Below are positions 16,762-23,980 of a DNA stretch of 32,919 bases, piece by piece. How positions within the stretch are numbered: position 1 is the first letter of the stretch; the number at the start of each line of letters is the position of its first letter. The notes beneath the pieces are model-generated. The model searched no databases and was not told the origin of the DNA. It saw only the letters and a list, made by a program, of their open reading frames with translations. This DNA comes from Burkholderiales bacterium (GTDB taxonomy: Bacteria > Pseudomonadota > Gammaproteobacteria > Burkholderiales > SG8-39), in the NCBI GenBank assembly GCA_025458245.1, contig JALOSW010000008.1, forward strand, positions 1 through 32,919, read 5' to 3'. Position numbers and translations under genes: made by a program.

Positions 16762-16979
16762 TGTCCGGAGGCGAAAGCAAGGAGAGCGCGTCGATCGGTG
16801 CGGTCGCGCGCACGGTGTTCTGGTCGTTCTTCGGGGTGCGGCGGCGTGCCCACCACGAGGGAGAGACGGTCCGCGTCAAGCCCGTGCACGTGATCGTCGC
16901 GGGGGTGATCGGCGCAGCGGTGTTCGTGACGGTTCTGGTCGTGCTGGCGAGGCTGATCGTCGGCTCGGCCGCAGGTTGA
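16761..16979 (+). CDS. DUF2970 single-helix membrane protein
   Basis: A 72-residue protein starting at the ATG inside the ctaG stop overlap. The first half has SIGAVARTVFWSFFGVRRRA, the recognisable DUF2970 segment. The second half contains one membrane helix (VKPVHVIVAGVIGAAVFVTV and on to about residue 67). This family sits between ctaG and ctaE in many betaproteobacteria and is of unknown function, possibly an oxidase assembly factor or accessory subunit. The gap to ctaE is 19 bases. Confidence 0.85.
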   Translation: MSGGESKESASIGAVARTVFWSFFGVRRRAHHEGETVRVKPVHVIVAGVIGAAVFVTVLVVLARLIVGSAAG

Positions 16980-16998
16980 GTAAAGGGAGAAAAGCAGA

Positions 16999-17862
16999 AT
17001 GGCGCACGCACTGAAAGCAGGGGAGCAGCCCTGGTACTACCTCCCGGAGCCCACGCGGTGGCCGATCTTCGGGTCGCTCGCGCTGTTCCTGCTCGGGTTC
17101 GGCGCCGGTTTGTGGTTCAACGATTTCGCGGCCGGGCCGTGGATCGTGCTCGCCGGCTTGGGCGTGCTGCTCTACATGCTCTTCGGCTGGTTCGGCCAGG
17201 TCATCGGCGAGTCCGAGAGCGGGCTCTATTCGAAGCGGGTCGACCTCTCGTTCCGCTGGGCGATGGGGTGGTTCATCTTCTCCGAGGTGATGTTCTTCGC
17301 CGCCTTCTTCGGCGCGCTCTTCTACGCCCGAGTGATCTCGGTGCCGGACCTCGGCGGCATCGATAACCGCCTGCTCTGGCCGGATTTCAAGGCGGCGTGG
17401 CCGACCGCCGGCCCCGACTTCAAGGGGACATTCGAGACCATTCCCGCCTGGGGCATTCCGGCGTTCAACACGCTGCTGCTGCTCACCTCGGGCGCGACGG
17501 TCACGTGGGCGCACTGGGGCCTCAAAGAGAACAAGCGCGGCCAGTTGATCATCGGGCTCGCGCTCACCGTGCTGCTCGGCGCGATCTTCCTTTACTTCCA
17601 GGCATACGAGTACGGGCACGCCTATTCCGACCTCAACCTGAAGCTCTCGACCGGCATCTACGGCTCGACGTTCTTCATGCTCACGGGCTTCCACGGTCTG
17701 CACGTCACGCTCGGGGCGATCATGCTGACCGTGATCCTGATCCGCTCGATCAAGGGCCATTTCACGCCGGACCACCACTTCGCGTTCGAGGCGGTGTCCT
17801 GGTACTGGCACTTCGTCGACGTGGTCTGGCTGCTGCTGTTCGTGCTGGTGTACTGGCTGTAG
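16999..17862 (+). CDS. ctaE: Cytochrome c oxidase subunit III
   Basis: Subunit III (also coxC), 287 residues with seven predicted membrane helices. It begins MAHALKAGEQPWYYLPEPTR after an AAAGGGAGA ribosome site. Typical segments are WPIFGSLALFLLGFG, FRWAMGWFIFSEVMFFAAFF, PAFNTLLLLTSGATVTWAHW, YEYGHAYSDLNL, GSTFFMLTGFHGLHVTLGA and the C-terminal WYWHFVDVVWLLLFVLVYW. It stabilises subunit I and supports proton uptake. It is the last gene before the strong terminator at 17955-17984. Confidence 0.98.
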   Translation: MAHALKAGEQPWYYLPEPTRWPIFGSLALFLLGFGAGLWFNDFAAGPWIVLAGLGVLLYMLFGWFGQVIGESESGLYSKRVDLSFRWAMGWFIFSEVMFFAAFFGALFYARVISVPDLGGIDNRLLWPDFKAAWPTAGPDFKGTFETIPAWGIPAFNTLLLLTSGATVTWAHWGLKENKRGQLIIGLALTVLLGAIFLYFQAYEYGHAYSDLNLKLSTGIYGSTFFMLTGFHGLHVTLGAIMLTVILIRSIKGHFTPDHHFAFEAVSWYWHFVDVVWLLLFVLVYWL

Positions 17863-17954
17863 GCAGAACGGCGGGCGGGCCCGAGGCGCGCGAGAAGCCG
17901 CTCGGGTCCGCAGGAACAACGAGGAGGAGGGGCCCCGCAAGGGGTATTCAAGGG

Positions 17955-17984
17955 AGCGCCGCACGACCTGCGGCGCTTTTTTTT
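17955..17984 (+). terminator. Strong rho-independent terminator of the ctaC-ctaE operon
   Basis: Arms AGCGCCGCA and TGCGGCGCT form a 9-base perfect stem with a 5-base loop (CGACC), followed by eight T residues. It stands 92 bases after the ctaE stop. The rest of the 17863-18046 gap is GC-rich with no gene seen. Confidence 0.92.
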
Positions 17985-18046
17985 CCGCGGCGGGCCCGTC
18001 GCGGATCGCGCAGGATCCCGGGATAGCGCGTGCCGCGAGAGCTGCG

Positions 18047-18241
18047 CTACTGCCGGACCTGAAGGAACCCGAAGTAGTAGCCGGCCATCAGAAACAGGAA
18101 CAGTGCGATCGAGAGGCCGACGCGTATCGTCAGCGCTTTCACCGCGCGGTTCGATCCGCCCTTGTCGCGGATGAGGTATACGAGCGCGGACCCGAGCGAC
18201 AGCAGGATCAACGCGACGAAGACGACGATGACGATCCGCAT
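18047..18241 (-). CDS. Twin transmembrane protein (DUF2909)
   Basis: A 64-residue protein, starting at ATG 18239-18241. Two membrane helices (about 2-23, IVIVVFVALILLSLGSALVYL; and 38-59, LTIRVGLSIALFLFLMAGYY) are joined by a short charged loop IRDKGGSNRAVK. This matches the small twin-helix DUF2909 family found between ctaE and the SURF1 gene in betaproteobacteria, on the opposite strand. Function unknown; an accessory part for the oxidase is suggested only by location. It is divergent from SURF1 (84-base gap) and convergent with ctaE. Confidence 0.85.
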   Translation of the reverse strand: MRIVIVVFVALILLSLGSALVYLIRDKGGSNRAVKALTIRVGLSIALFLFLMAGYYFGFLQVRQ

Positions 18242-18325
18242 GGAGGGCGTAGGGGGCAATCCCGTGGACGGGGCGTCGAGTGTATCGGAACGCTTCGGGC
18301 GGTGCCAACGCGGAGCGCCGGCGGA

Positions 18326-19042
18326 GTGAGGATCGGGCCGTACCGTTTCGCTCCCGGCGCGTTGACGACGGTCGCGGCCGCGGCGTTCGTCGCGCTCACG
18401 GTGTCGCTCGGAAACTGGCAGACCGGGCGTGCGGCGCACAAGCAGGCCCTGCAGGACGCTTGGGATCGCGGCAGAGCAGCCGCCCCCGTCGATCTTGGCC
18501 GCGATGCCGGGCGCACGGTCGACGAACTCGCGCTGCAGCGTGTGACGGCGCGGGGCGAGTGGGATACGGCGCGCACCGTGTTGATCGACAACCGCGTGCA
18601 CGGCGGACGGCCCGGCTATCACGTCGTGACGCCGCTGCGGATCGAGGGAACGACTCGCTGGGTGCTCGTGAATCGGGGCTGGGCGCCGGCGGGCGCGACG
18701 CGCGCAACGCTGCCGGGCGTGCCGACGCCCACGGGCGCCTTGGTCGTGGAGGGCGTGGCGGTGGTGCCGCCCGAGAAAGTGTTCGAGCTCGGCGAGGTCC
18801 CGCCGGGGGAGAAGGTCTGGCCGAATCTGAACGTCGCCCGCTACGCGCGGTGGTCTGGGCTGGACCTCCTGCCCGCAGTGGTGCAGCAGACGAACGATGC
18901 GGGCGACGGGCTCGTGCGCGACTGGCCGCGCCCCGACTTCGGCATCGAGAAGCACAAGGCCTATGCATTGCAGTGGTACGCCCTCGCGGCGGTGACGGTG
19001 ATCCTCTATGTCGTCCTCAACCTCAAACGCGATCGATCGTGA
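18326..19042 (+). CDS. SURF1 family cytochrome oxidase assembly protein
   Basis: SURF1 helps insert haem a into subunit I. The protein has two membrane helices, one near the N-terminus (ALTTVAAAAFVALTVSLGNWQ) and one near the C-terminus (YALAAVTVILYVVLNL), around a periplasmic domain. Diagnostic motifs are LGNWQTGRAAHKQ, YHVVTPLRIEGTTRWVLVNRGW and the late WPRPDFGIEKHKAYALQWY (family pattern HLxYAxTWF). I prefer GTG 18326 (MRIGPYRF), which matches the usual family start and has GGAG about 10 bases upstream. GTG 18302 would add eight residues. The end overlaps the next gene by 35 bases. Confidence 0.92.
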   Translation: MRIGPYRFAPGALTTVAAAAFVALTVSLGNWQTGRAAHKQALQDAWDRGRAAAPVDLGRDAGRTVDELALQRVTARGEWDTARTVLIDNRVHGGRPGYHVVTPLRIEGTTRWVLVNRGWAPAGATRATLPGVPTPTGALVVEGVAVVPPEKVFELGEVPPGEKVWPNLNVARYARWSGLDLLPAVVQQTNDAGDGLVRDWPRPDFGIEKHKAYALQWYALAAVTVILYVVLNLKRDRS

Positions 19043-19607
19043 GCAGCAGCGGCGCGGCCGCCTGAAGGCACTCGGCATCTTCCTCGTGTGCCTGGCGCCC
19101 TTCGTCGCGGCGTACGTCACGTACTATCTGTGGGTGCCCGACAGCCGGATGAACTACGGCGAGGTGCTGCCGCTTCGCGCGCTGCCCGGCACGCTCGGCA
19201 CCCGCCCGGACGGCACGGCGCTGCAGGCGGCGGACCTCCGCGGCAAGTGGGTGCTCGTGCAGGCCGACGCCGGAGCGTGCGCCGAGCCGTGCCTGAAAAA
19301 ACTCTACGCGATGCGCCAGGTGCGGCTCGCGCAGGGCAAGAACTTCGAGCGCGTCGAGCGGGTCTGGCTCGTTCTCGACAATGCGCCCGTTTCGGTGCCG
19401 GAACCGCGCCTCCTCGAGGGCGTGCTCCCGGTGCGCACCGAAGGCCGGGCCGCTGCCGCCGCGTTCCCCGCGGAGGGCGACGTGCGCGACCACGTGTACC
19501 TCGTCGACCCGATGGGGAACGTCATGCTGCGCTTTCCGAAGGACGCGGATCCGAAGCGGATGCTCAAGGACCTGCAGCGGCTCCTCAAGGTCTCGCAGGT
19601 CGGGTGA
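19008..19607 (+). CDS. Membrane-anchored Sco/thioredoxin-like oxidase-assembly protein
   Basis: A 199-residue protein with one N-terminal membrane helix (about 22-43, LGIFLVCLAPFVAAYVTYYLW) and a periplasmic thioredoxin-like domain. That domain contains DLRGKWVLVQADAGACAEPC, with a Cys-x3-Cys pair as in Sco proteins, and DHVYLVDPMGNVMLRFPKDAD near the end. It resembles the unnamed protein that usually sits between SURF1 and ctaA in betaproteobacteria. The Sco histidine in the later loop is not obvious. A thiol or copper role in oxidase maturation is inferred. It overlaps the SURF1 gene by 35 bases. The next expected gene, ctaA, is absent. Confidence 0.8.
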   Translation: MSSSTSNAIDREQQRRGRLKALGIFLVCLAPFVAAYVTYYLWVPDSRMNYGEVLPLRALPGTLGTRPDGTALQAADLRGKWVLVQADAGACAEPCLKKLYAMRQVRLAQGKNFERVERVWLVLDNAPVSVPEPRLLEGVLPVRTEGRAAAAAFPAEGDVRDHVYLVDPMGNVMLRFPKDADPKRMLKDLQRLLKVSQVG

Positions 19608-19679
19608 GCATGTTCGTTCGGCTCGCCGGCTCCGCCCCACCGATGATGGCCCGCGGGTCGCGGCCGGCCCTCTCTGGCG

Positions 19680-19688
19680 TGATAAAAT
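19680..19688 (+). promoter_or_regulatory. Extended -10 promoter (TGATAAAAT) for ctaB
   Basis: TG at 19680-19681, one base, then TAAAAT at 19683-19688 form an extended -10 that lies 28 bases before the ctaB ATG, in the 108-base gap where ctaA is missing. No clear -35 is seen, as is usual for extended -10 promoters. Confidence 0.5.
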
Positions 19689-19715
19689 TCGCGCCCCGAT
19701 CCACGGGCTAGCGAC

Positions 19716-20615
19716 ATGTCGAGCCACGTCGCCCTCCAGGGCCCTCTGCACCGCCTGCGTCAGTTCTACGAGCTCACCAAGCCTCGCGTGGTGTCGCTCA
19801 TCGTCTTCTGCGCGGTGATCGGCATGTTCCTCGGCACGCCCGCCGGCGAGTGGGTGCCGCTCGGCGTGCTGCTCGCCGCGACGGTCGGGATCGCGCTCGT
19901 TGCCGGCGCGGCCGCGGCGGTCAACTGCCTCGTGGAGCAGAAGATCGACGCCGTGATGGCGCGCACGCGCGCCCGGCCGCTCCCGCGCGGCGAGCTCACG
20001 TCGATGCAGACGCTCTTCTTTGCGGCGATCATCGGCGGCGCGGGCATGTGGCTCCTGCATCAATTCGTGAACCCGCTGACGGCTTGGCTGACGTTCGGGA
20101 CATTCGTCGGCTACGCAGTGATCTACACCGTGATTCTCAAGCCGGCCACGCCGCAGAACATCGTGATCGGCGGCGCTTCGGGGGCGATGCCGCCGGTGCT
20201 GGGATGGGCGGCGGTCACGGGCGAGGTCGCGCCGCAGGCGCTGATCCTGTTCCTGATCATCTTCGCGTGGACGCCGCCGCATTTCTGGTCGCTCGCGCTC
20301 TACCGGACCCAGGAATACGCACGCGCCGGCCTGCCGATGCTGCCGGTCACGCACGGACGCAAGTTCACCCAGCTGCACGTGCTGCTCTACACGGTGATCC
20401 TGGTCGCCGCGAGCCTGATGCCGTTCGCCTTCGGCATGAGCGGCTGGCTGTACCTCGCTGCGGCCGTGCTGCTCGGCGGGGTGTTCCTCGGATACGCGTG
20501 GATGATCTTCCGCCGCTACGAGGACGCCGTGGCGCGGGCCGCGTTCAAGTACTCGATCGTCTACCTCGCGCTGCTGTTCGCGGCGCTGCTCGTCGATCAC
20601 TACATTCCCCGGTAG
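19716..20615 (+). CDS. ctaB: Protohaem IX farnesyltransferase (haem O synthase)
   Basis: CtaB/CyoE transfers farnesyl from farnesyl diphosphate to haem B, giving haem O, the precursor of haem A. The 299-residue UbiA-family protein has about nine membrane helices. The first Asp-rich motif lies in [21 protein letters not shown] (key residues Asn, Asp, Arg), preceded by [20 protein letters not shown]. The second cytoplasmic loop has [20 protein letters not shown] and [13 protein letters not shown]. The next step, haem O to haem A, needs CtaA, which is not encoded in this window. The Sco1 gene follows 49 bases later. Confidence 0.97.
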   Translation: MSSHVALQGPLHRLRQFYELTKPRVVSLIVFCAVIGMFLGTPAGEWVPLGVLLAATVGIALVAGAAAAVNCLVEQKIDAVMARTRARPLPRGELTSMQTLFFAAIIGGAGMWLLHQFVNPLTAWLTFGTFVGYAVIYTVILKPATPQNIVIGGASGAMPPVLGWAAVTGEVAPQALILFLIIFAWTPPHFWSLALYRTQEYARAGLPMLPVTHGRKFTQLHVLLYTVILVAASLMPFAFGMSGWLYLAAAVLLGGVFLGYAWMIFRRYEDAVARAAFKYSIVYLALLFAALLVDHYIPR

Positions 20616-20664
20616 CCCGAACGTTCGCGCCCCGGTGCGGCCCGTGTTCGGGGCAAAGACCAGC

Positions 20665-21252
20665 ATGCGACCACTCGCCCGTCTCGCCGCGATCTTCCTC
20701 GTTGCCTTTGCGGCCGCCTGCAGCCCGTCGGCGCCGTCGTTCAAGGCGACGGACATCACCGGCGCCGAATACGCCAAGGCATTCCAGCTCACCGATCACA
20801 CTGGTCGAGCGCGCACCCTCGCCGATTTCAACGGCAAGGCCGTGGTCGTGTTCTTCGGCTTCACGCACTGTCCGGACGTGTGCCCGACGACGCTCGCCGG
20901 GATGCGCGCGGTCATGGACATGCTCGGCGAGGACGCCAAGCGCGTCCAGGTGCTGTTCGTGACCGTCGACCCGGAGCGAGACACGAAGGAACTGCTCGCG
21001 CAGTACGTGCCGTCGTTCCATCCGAGTTTCGTCGGATTGTTCGGCGACGCGGACACGACTGCGCGCGTCGCGAAGGAGTTCAAGGTGTTCTATCAGAAGG
21101 TGCCGGGCACGACGCCCGGCAGCTACACGATGGACCACTCGGCGGGGAGCTACGTCTATGATCCCCAGGGACGGCTGCGGCTCTACGTCCGCCACGGCGC
21201 GAGCCCGGACGACATCGCTGCCGACCTGAAGCTGCTGCTCGCCGGCCAGTAG
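20665..21252 (+). CDS. Sco1/SenC family copper chaperone lipoprotein
   Basis: Sco1 carries copper and thiol-reducing power to the CuA site of subunit II. I use ATG 20665 (195 residues), which gives a clean lipoprotein signal (LARLAAIFLVAFAAAC, lipid cysteine at 19). The GTG codons at 20635 and 20644 would add residues before it. The domain has FQLTDHTGRARTLADFNGK, the copper-binding FFGFTHCPDVCPTTL (Cys69, Cys73), FVTVDPERDT and the third ligand in YTMDHSAGSYVYDPQG (His158). All three ligands are present. It closes the oxidase region and is convergent with rpoH. Confidence 0.95.
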   Translation: MRPLARLAAIFLVAFAAACSPSAPSFKATDITGAEYAKAFQLTDHTGRARTLADFNGKAVVVFFGFTHCPDVCPTTLAGMRAVMDMLGEDAKRVQVLFVTVDPERDTKELLAQYVPSFHPSFVGLFGDADTTARVAKEFKVFYQKVPGTTPGSYTMDHSAGSYVYDPQGRLRLYVRHGASPDDIAADLKLLLAGQ

Positions 21253-21417
21253 CGCGGCGCGCGTTCCGCGCACGTCACTTTCGGTTCGCGGTTCGTCCGC
21301 TGCGAGACGGACCTCGCGAGCGCTCCTCCGTGCCCCTACGCGACAGCGGCGAAGGACGAGAGCGTCGCGCTGCGCAACAGTCCGATCGAGCGCGAAGGGT
21401 GAGAGGGGCTGAAGGCG

Positions 21418-21441
21418 AAACGCCCGGCGAGCCGGGCGTTT
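21418..21441. terminator. Bidirectional hairpin terminator between Sco1 gene and rpoH
   Basis: AAACGCCCGGC and GCCGGGCGTTT are perfect 11-base arms around two bases, so in practice a 10-base stem closes a four-base loop. T-rich ends (GTTTTC on plus, GTTTCGCC on minus) suit termination from both sides. It is 20 bases beyond the rpoH stop. The remainder of the 21253-21417 gap is GC-rich with nothing recognisable. Confidence 0.8.
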
Positions 21442-21460
21442 TCGGTGTGGGTCGCGCCGC

Positions 21461-22315
21461 TCAGGCGGACATCAGGCCGCGCATCTTCTGCATGGCTTTC
21501 GCCTCGATCTGGCGGATGCGCTCGGCCGAGACGTCGAACTCGTCGGCGAGCTCCTGCAGCGTCGCTTCATCCTTCTCCCGCAGCCAGCGCGCCTCGATGA
21601 TGCGGCGGCTCCGCGGGTCGAGGCTCGCGAGGGCGGCGCGCAGCCCCTCCGCGCGGACGCGCTCGTTCTGCGCCTCCTCGACCACGCTCGAGGGTTCGCT
21701 GCCGGGATCGGCGAGGTAGGCGATCGGCGCATACGTGGCCTCGTCGTCGTCGTTCGCCGGTTCGAGGGCGACATCCTGCCCCGAGAGACGGGTCTCCATC
21801 TCCGACACTTCCTCCGGCTTCACCCTGAGCTCCGAAGCGATGCGCTTCACCTCGTCGGGCGTGAGGGTCGCGAGCCCGGGCTTCATGCTGCGGAGATTGA
21901 AGAAGAGCTTGCGCTGCGCCTTGGTCGTGGCGACACGAACCATCCGCCAGTTGCGCAGTATGAACTCGTGAATCTCTGCCTTGATCCAGTGGATGGCGAA
22001 CGACACGAGGCGCACTCCGCGCTCCGGGTCGAAGCGCTTCACGGCCTTCATCAGGCCGACGTTCCCTTCCTGAATGAGGTCGGAGTGCGGCAGACCGTAG
22101 CCGAGATAGCCGCGCGCCACCGCCACGACCAGACGCAGGTGCGAGAGCACCAGGTCGCGGGCGGCGTCGAGGTCGTTCGCGTCGCGATAGCGACGCGCGA
22201 GCGTCACCTCTTCCTCCGCCGAGAGCATTGGGAAGCGGTTGACGGCCTGGACATAGCTCTCCAGGCTGCCGACCGCAGACGGGATGGGGAAGGAAAGCAC
22301 CGTCGAATTGGTCAT
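21461..22315 (-). CDS. rpoH: RNA polymerase heat-shock sigma factor (sigma-32)
   Basis: RpoH directs transcription of heat-shock genes. Starting at ATG 22313-22315 (MTNSTVLSFPIPSAVGSLES) the protein has 284 residues. Region 2 contains YGLPHSDLIQEGNVGLMKAVKRFDPERGVRLVSFA and HWIKAEIHEFILRNWRMVR; the RpoH box shows as QRKLFFNLRSMK. Region 4 includes LDPRSRRIIEARWL and LADEFDVSAERIRQIEAKAM. A GGAG precedes this ATG. An in-frame ATG at 22340-22342 lies inside the -10 of the predicted promoter, so it would be upstream of the transcript start and is rejected. A perfect CIRCE element overlaps the promoter, indicating HrcA control. ftsX lies directly upstream. Confidence 0.97.
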   Translation of the reverse strand: MTNSTVLSFPIPSAVGSLESYVQAVNRFPMLSAEEEVTLARRYRDANDLDAARDLVLSHLRLVVAVARGYLGYGLPHSDLIQEGNVGLMKAVKRFDPERGVRLVSFAIHWIKAEIHEFILRNWRMVRVATTKAQRKLFFNLRSMKPGLATLTPDEVKRIASELRVKPEEVSEMETRLSGQDVALEPANDDDEATYAPIAYLADPGSEPSSVVEEAQNERVRAEGLRAALASLDPRSRRIIEARWLREKDEATLQELADEFDVSAERIRQIEAKAMQKMRGLMSA

Positions 22316-22340
22316 TCGTTCTCCGTTCGCTTCAGTGCGC

Positions 22341-22370
22341 ATATTAGCACTCGCGAAGTTGGAGTGCTAA
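22341..22370 (-). promoter_or_regulatory. Predicted rpoH promoter (TTAGCA, 18 bases, TAATAT) embedded in CIRCE
   Basis: On the minus strand TTAGCA (22365-22370) and TAATAT (22341-22346) are spaced by 18 bases. Transcription would begin near 22334, about 19 bases before the ATG. The operator fills the space between the boxes, the usual arrangement for HrcA repression. Confidence 0.55.
22344..22370. promoter_or_regulatory. CIRCE operator (HrcA binding site) upstream of rpoH
   Basis: TTAGCACTC (22344-22352), nine bases, then GAGTGCTAA (22362-22370). This is the perfect nine-base inverted repeat and nine-base spacer that define CIRCE, the operator of the heat-shock repressor HrcA. It lies 29 bases before the rpoH start. 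It implies that sigma-32 itself is under HrcA control. Confidence 0.95.
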
Positions 22371-22409
22371 ATCGACCAGGAGTTCCCTTGAAACGGTCTT
22401 GCTCCGCCC

Positions 22410-23306
22410 TCAGCGCCGATCACGTAAGTGGACACTCACTGATATCCACGCCCCCATCAGGCCTAGAATCGCTGCAAGGCCGGTGGCAGCGCCGATGAGC
22501 ATCGGCGGCGGGAGAATCGGGGTCGGCTCCCCGCCGTAGAGACGCGCCAGACCAGCCAGGAACGGCGTCAGGTACCAGGAGGCCGCGGCGACGATGGCGC
22601 CCGCCAACAGCGCGCCGAGCACCCCCTGGACCGCCCCCAGGTACAGGAACGGCCGCCGAATCCATGCGTCGGTGGCGCCGACGAGCCGGCTCACCTCGAC
22701 TTCGTCGCGACGCGTGGCGAGCTGCAGCCTGACGGTGTTGAACGTGGCGGCGACGAGCCCCACGCCGAGCAGGGCCGCGAGGACGAGCGTCGCCGCGCGC
22801 CCGAGCGCGAGGATCGACTGCAGGCGCTGCACCCAGGCGGTGTCGACCTGGACCTTCGCGACCTTGGCGAGGCCGCCAGCGCGCGACGCCGCGTCCTCGG
22901 CGGCGGCGCCTGGCGCGAGCCGCAAGACGAACGCGTCCGGCAAGGGGTTGCGCCCGAGCGCAGCGACGATCTCTGCGAGGCCCTCCGTCCTGCCCATTTC
23001 GGCGAGCGCCTGATCCTTCGGTACGAAGCGCACCTGCCGCACGCCCGGGAGCCTGGCGAGCTCCGCACGCAGCCGGTCGGCGTCCGCGCGGGTCGCGCCG
23101 AGGTCGAGGAACACCGACATCTCTGGCTCTGTGGCCGAAGTGGGGACGAGCCGTTCGACGGTCGCGAGCGCAACGAATGCGCCGAGCGGCAGCGCGAGTG
23201 CCACGCCGATGACGAGGGCGTTCAAAAGGCTGCCGAGCGGGTCGCGCGCCACCCGCCGCAAGGCGGCAGCGAGGCTTTGGCGATGGTGCCTCAGCCAGCC
23301 TCTCAT
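22410..23306 (-). CDS. ftsX: Cell division protein FtsX
   Basis: FtsX is the membrane part of the FtsEX complex, which couples ATP use in the cytoplasm to peptidoglycan hydrolysis at the septum through EnvC. Starting at ATG 23304-23306 it has 298 residues. The N-terminal cytosolic part is MRGWLRHHRQSLAAALRR. The first membrane helix is about 28-50. A periplasmic domain holds PEMSVFLDLGATRADADRL, RFVPKDQALAEM and LGRNPLPDAFVL. Three further helices follow (about 168-190, 215-240, 265-288). ATRRDEVEVSRLVGATDAWIRRPF is the conserved cytosolic loop. Its ATG overlaps the ftsE TGA (ATGA), so the two are translationally coupled. Confidence 0.96.
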   Translation of the reverse strand: MRGWLRHHRQSLAAALRRVARDPLGSLLNALVIGVALALPLGAFVALATVERLVPTSATEPEMSVFLDLGATRADADRLRAELARLPGVRQVRFVPKDQALAEMGRTEGLAEIVAALGRNPLPDAFVLRLAPGAAAEDAASRAGGLAKVAKVQVDTAWVQRLQSILALGRAATLVLAALLGVGLVAATFNTVRLQLATRRDEVEVSRLVGATDAWIRRPFLYLGAVQGVLGALLAGAIVAAASWYLTPFLAGLARLYGGEPTPILPPPMLIGAATGLAAILGLMGAWISVSVHLRDRR

Positions 23307-23962
23307 CGAGCCACCCGCCCGTGGTCGAGCCGGATGGTGCGCGAAGCGAAGCGCGCGGCGAGTCCGAGATCGTGCGTCGCGATGATCACCGTCACGCCGA
23401 CACCGTTGAAGTCGCGGAACATCGCCATGATCTCCGCGGCCAGGTCGGCGTCGATGTTCGCAGTCGGCTCGTCGGCGAGCAGGATGCTCGGGCGGTTGAC
23501 GATCGCCCGCGCGATGCAGAGGCGCTGCTGCTCGCCCCCGGAGAGCGTCGCCGGGTTGCTGCGCTCCCGGTCGAGCAGGCCGACCTTGTCGAGGGCCGCG
23601 CGCACGCGCTTTGCCGCGTCGCGCGGCGCGACGCCTGCCGCCGCGAGCGGCAGTACCACGTTTTCGAACGCGTTGCGGTCGTGCAGGAGCTTCTGGTCCT
23701 GAAAAACGAGGCCGAGGTTGCGGCGCAGGTACGGGATCGCCGGGGCGCGCATCCGGCCCACGTTCTGTCCGTTCACGAGCACCGCGCCCTGAGTGGGGCG
23801 CTCTACGGCGGGGATCAGCTTGAGGAGCGTGGACTTGCCCGCGCCCGAGTGACCCGTGAGGAACACCATGTCGCCCGGCTCGACGTCGAGCGTGACGCCG
23901 CGGAGCGCCTCGTGCCCGCCGGGATAGCGCTTGCCGACTTCCTTGAAGCTGATCGCGGACAC
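23303..23962 (-). CDS. ftsE: Cell division ATP-binding protein FtsE
   Basis: The ABC ATPase of FtsEX, 219 residues. It begins MSAISFKEVGKRYPGGHEAL, typical for FtsE. Walker A is GHSGAGKST (about 37-45). The segment NVGRMRAPAIPYLRRNLGLVFQDQKLL includes the Q-loop. The ABC signature is LSGGEQQRLCIARAIVNRP, Walker B ILLADEPTANID and the switch histidine ATHD. It sits between ftsY (18 bases upstream) and ftsX (overlap), the classical ftsY-ftsE-ftsX-rpoH order. Confidence 0.98.
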   Translation of the reverse strand: MSAISFKEVGKRYPGGHEALRGVTLDVEPGDMVFLTGHSGAGKSTLLKLIPAVERPTQGAVLVNGQNVGRMRAPAIPYLRRNLGLVFQDQKLLHDRNAFENVVLPLAAAGVAPRDAAKRVRAALDKVGLLDRERSNPATLSGGEQQRLCIARAIVNRPSILLADEPTANIDADLAAEIMAMFRDFNGVGVTVIIATHDLGLAARFASRTIRLDHGRVAR

Positions 23963-23980
23963 GCCGCTCCCGGCCGAACG

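Noticed and set aside
19610-19711. 33-codon frame between the Sco-like gene and ctaB
   Set aside because: Too short and without hydrophobic or conserved segment apart from the first seven residues; kept only as a possible ctaA remnant.
21253-21417. Possible small RNA or gene between the Sco1 gene and rpoH
   Set aside because: No promoter, conserved frame or clear structure other than the terminator hairpin at 21418-21441.
22340-22342. Upstream ATG for rpoH
   Set aside because: It is within the predicted -10 box and next to CIRCE, so it would not be in the mRNA; the ATG at 22313-22315 has a ribosome site and fits family length.
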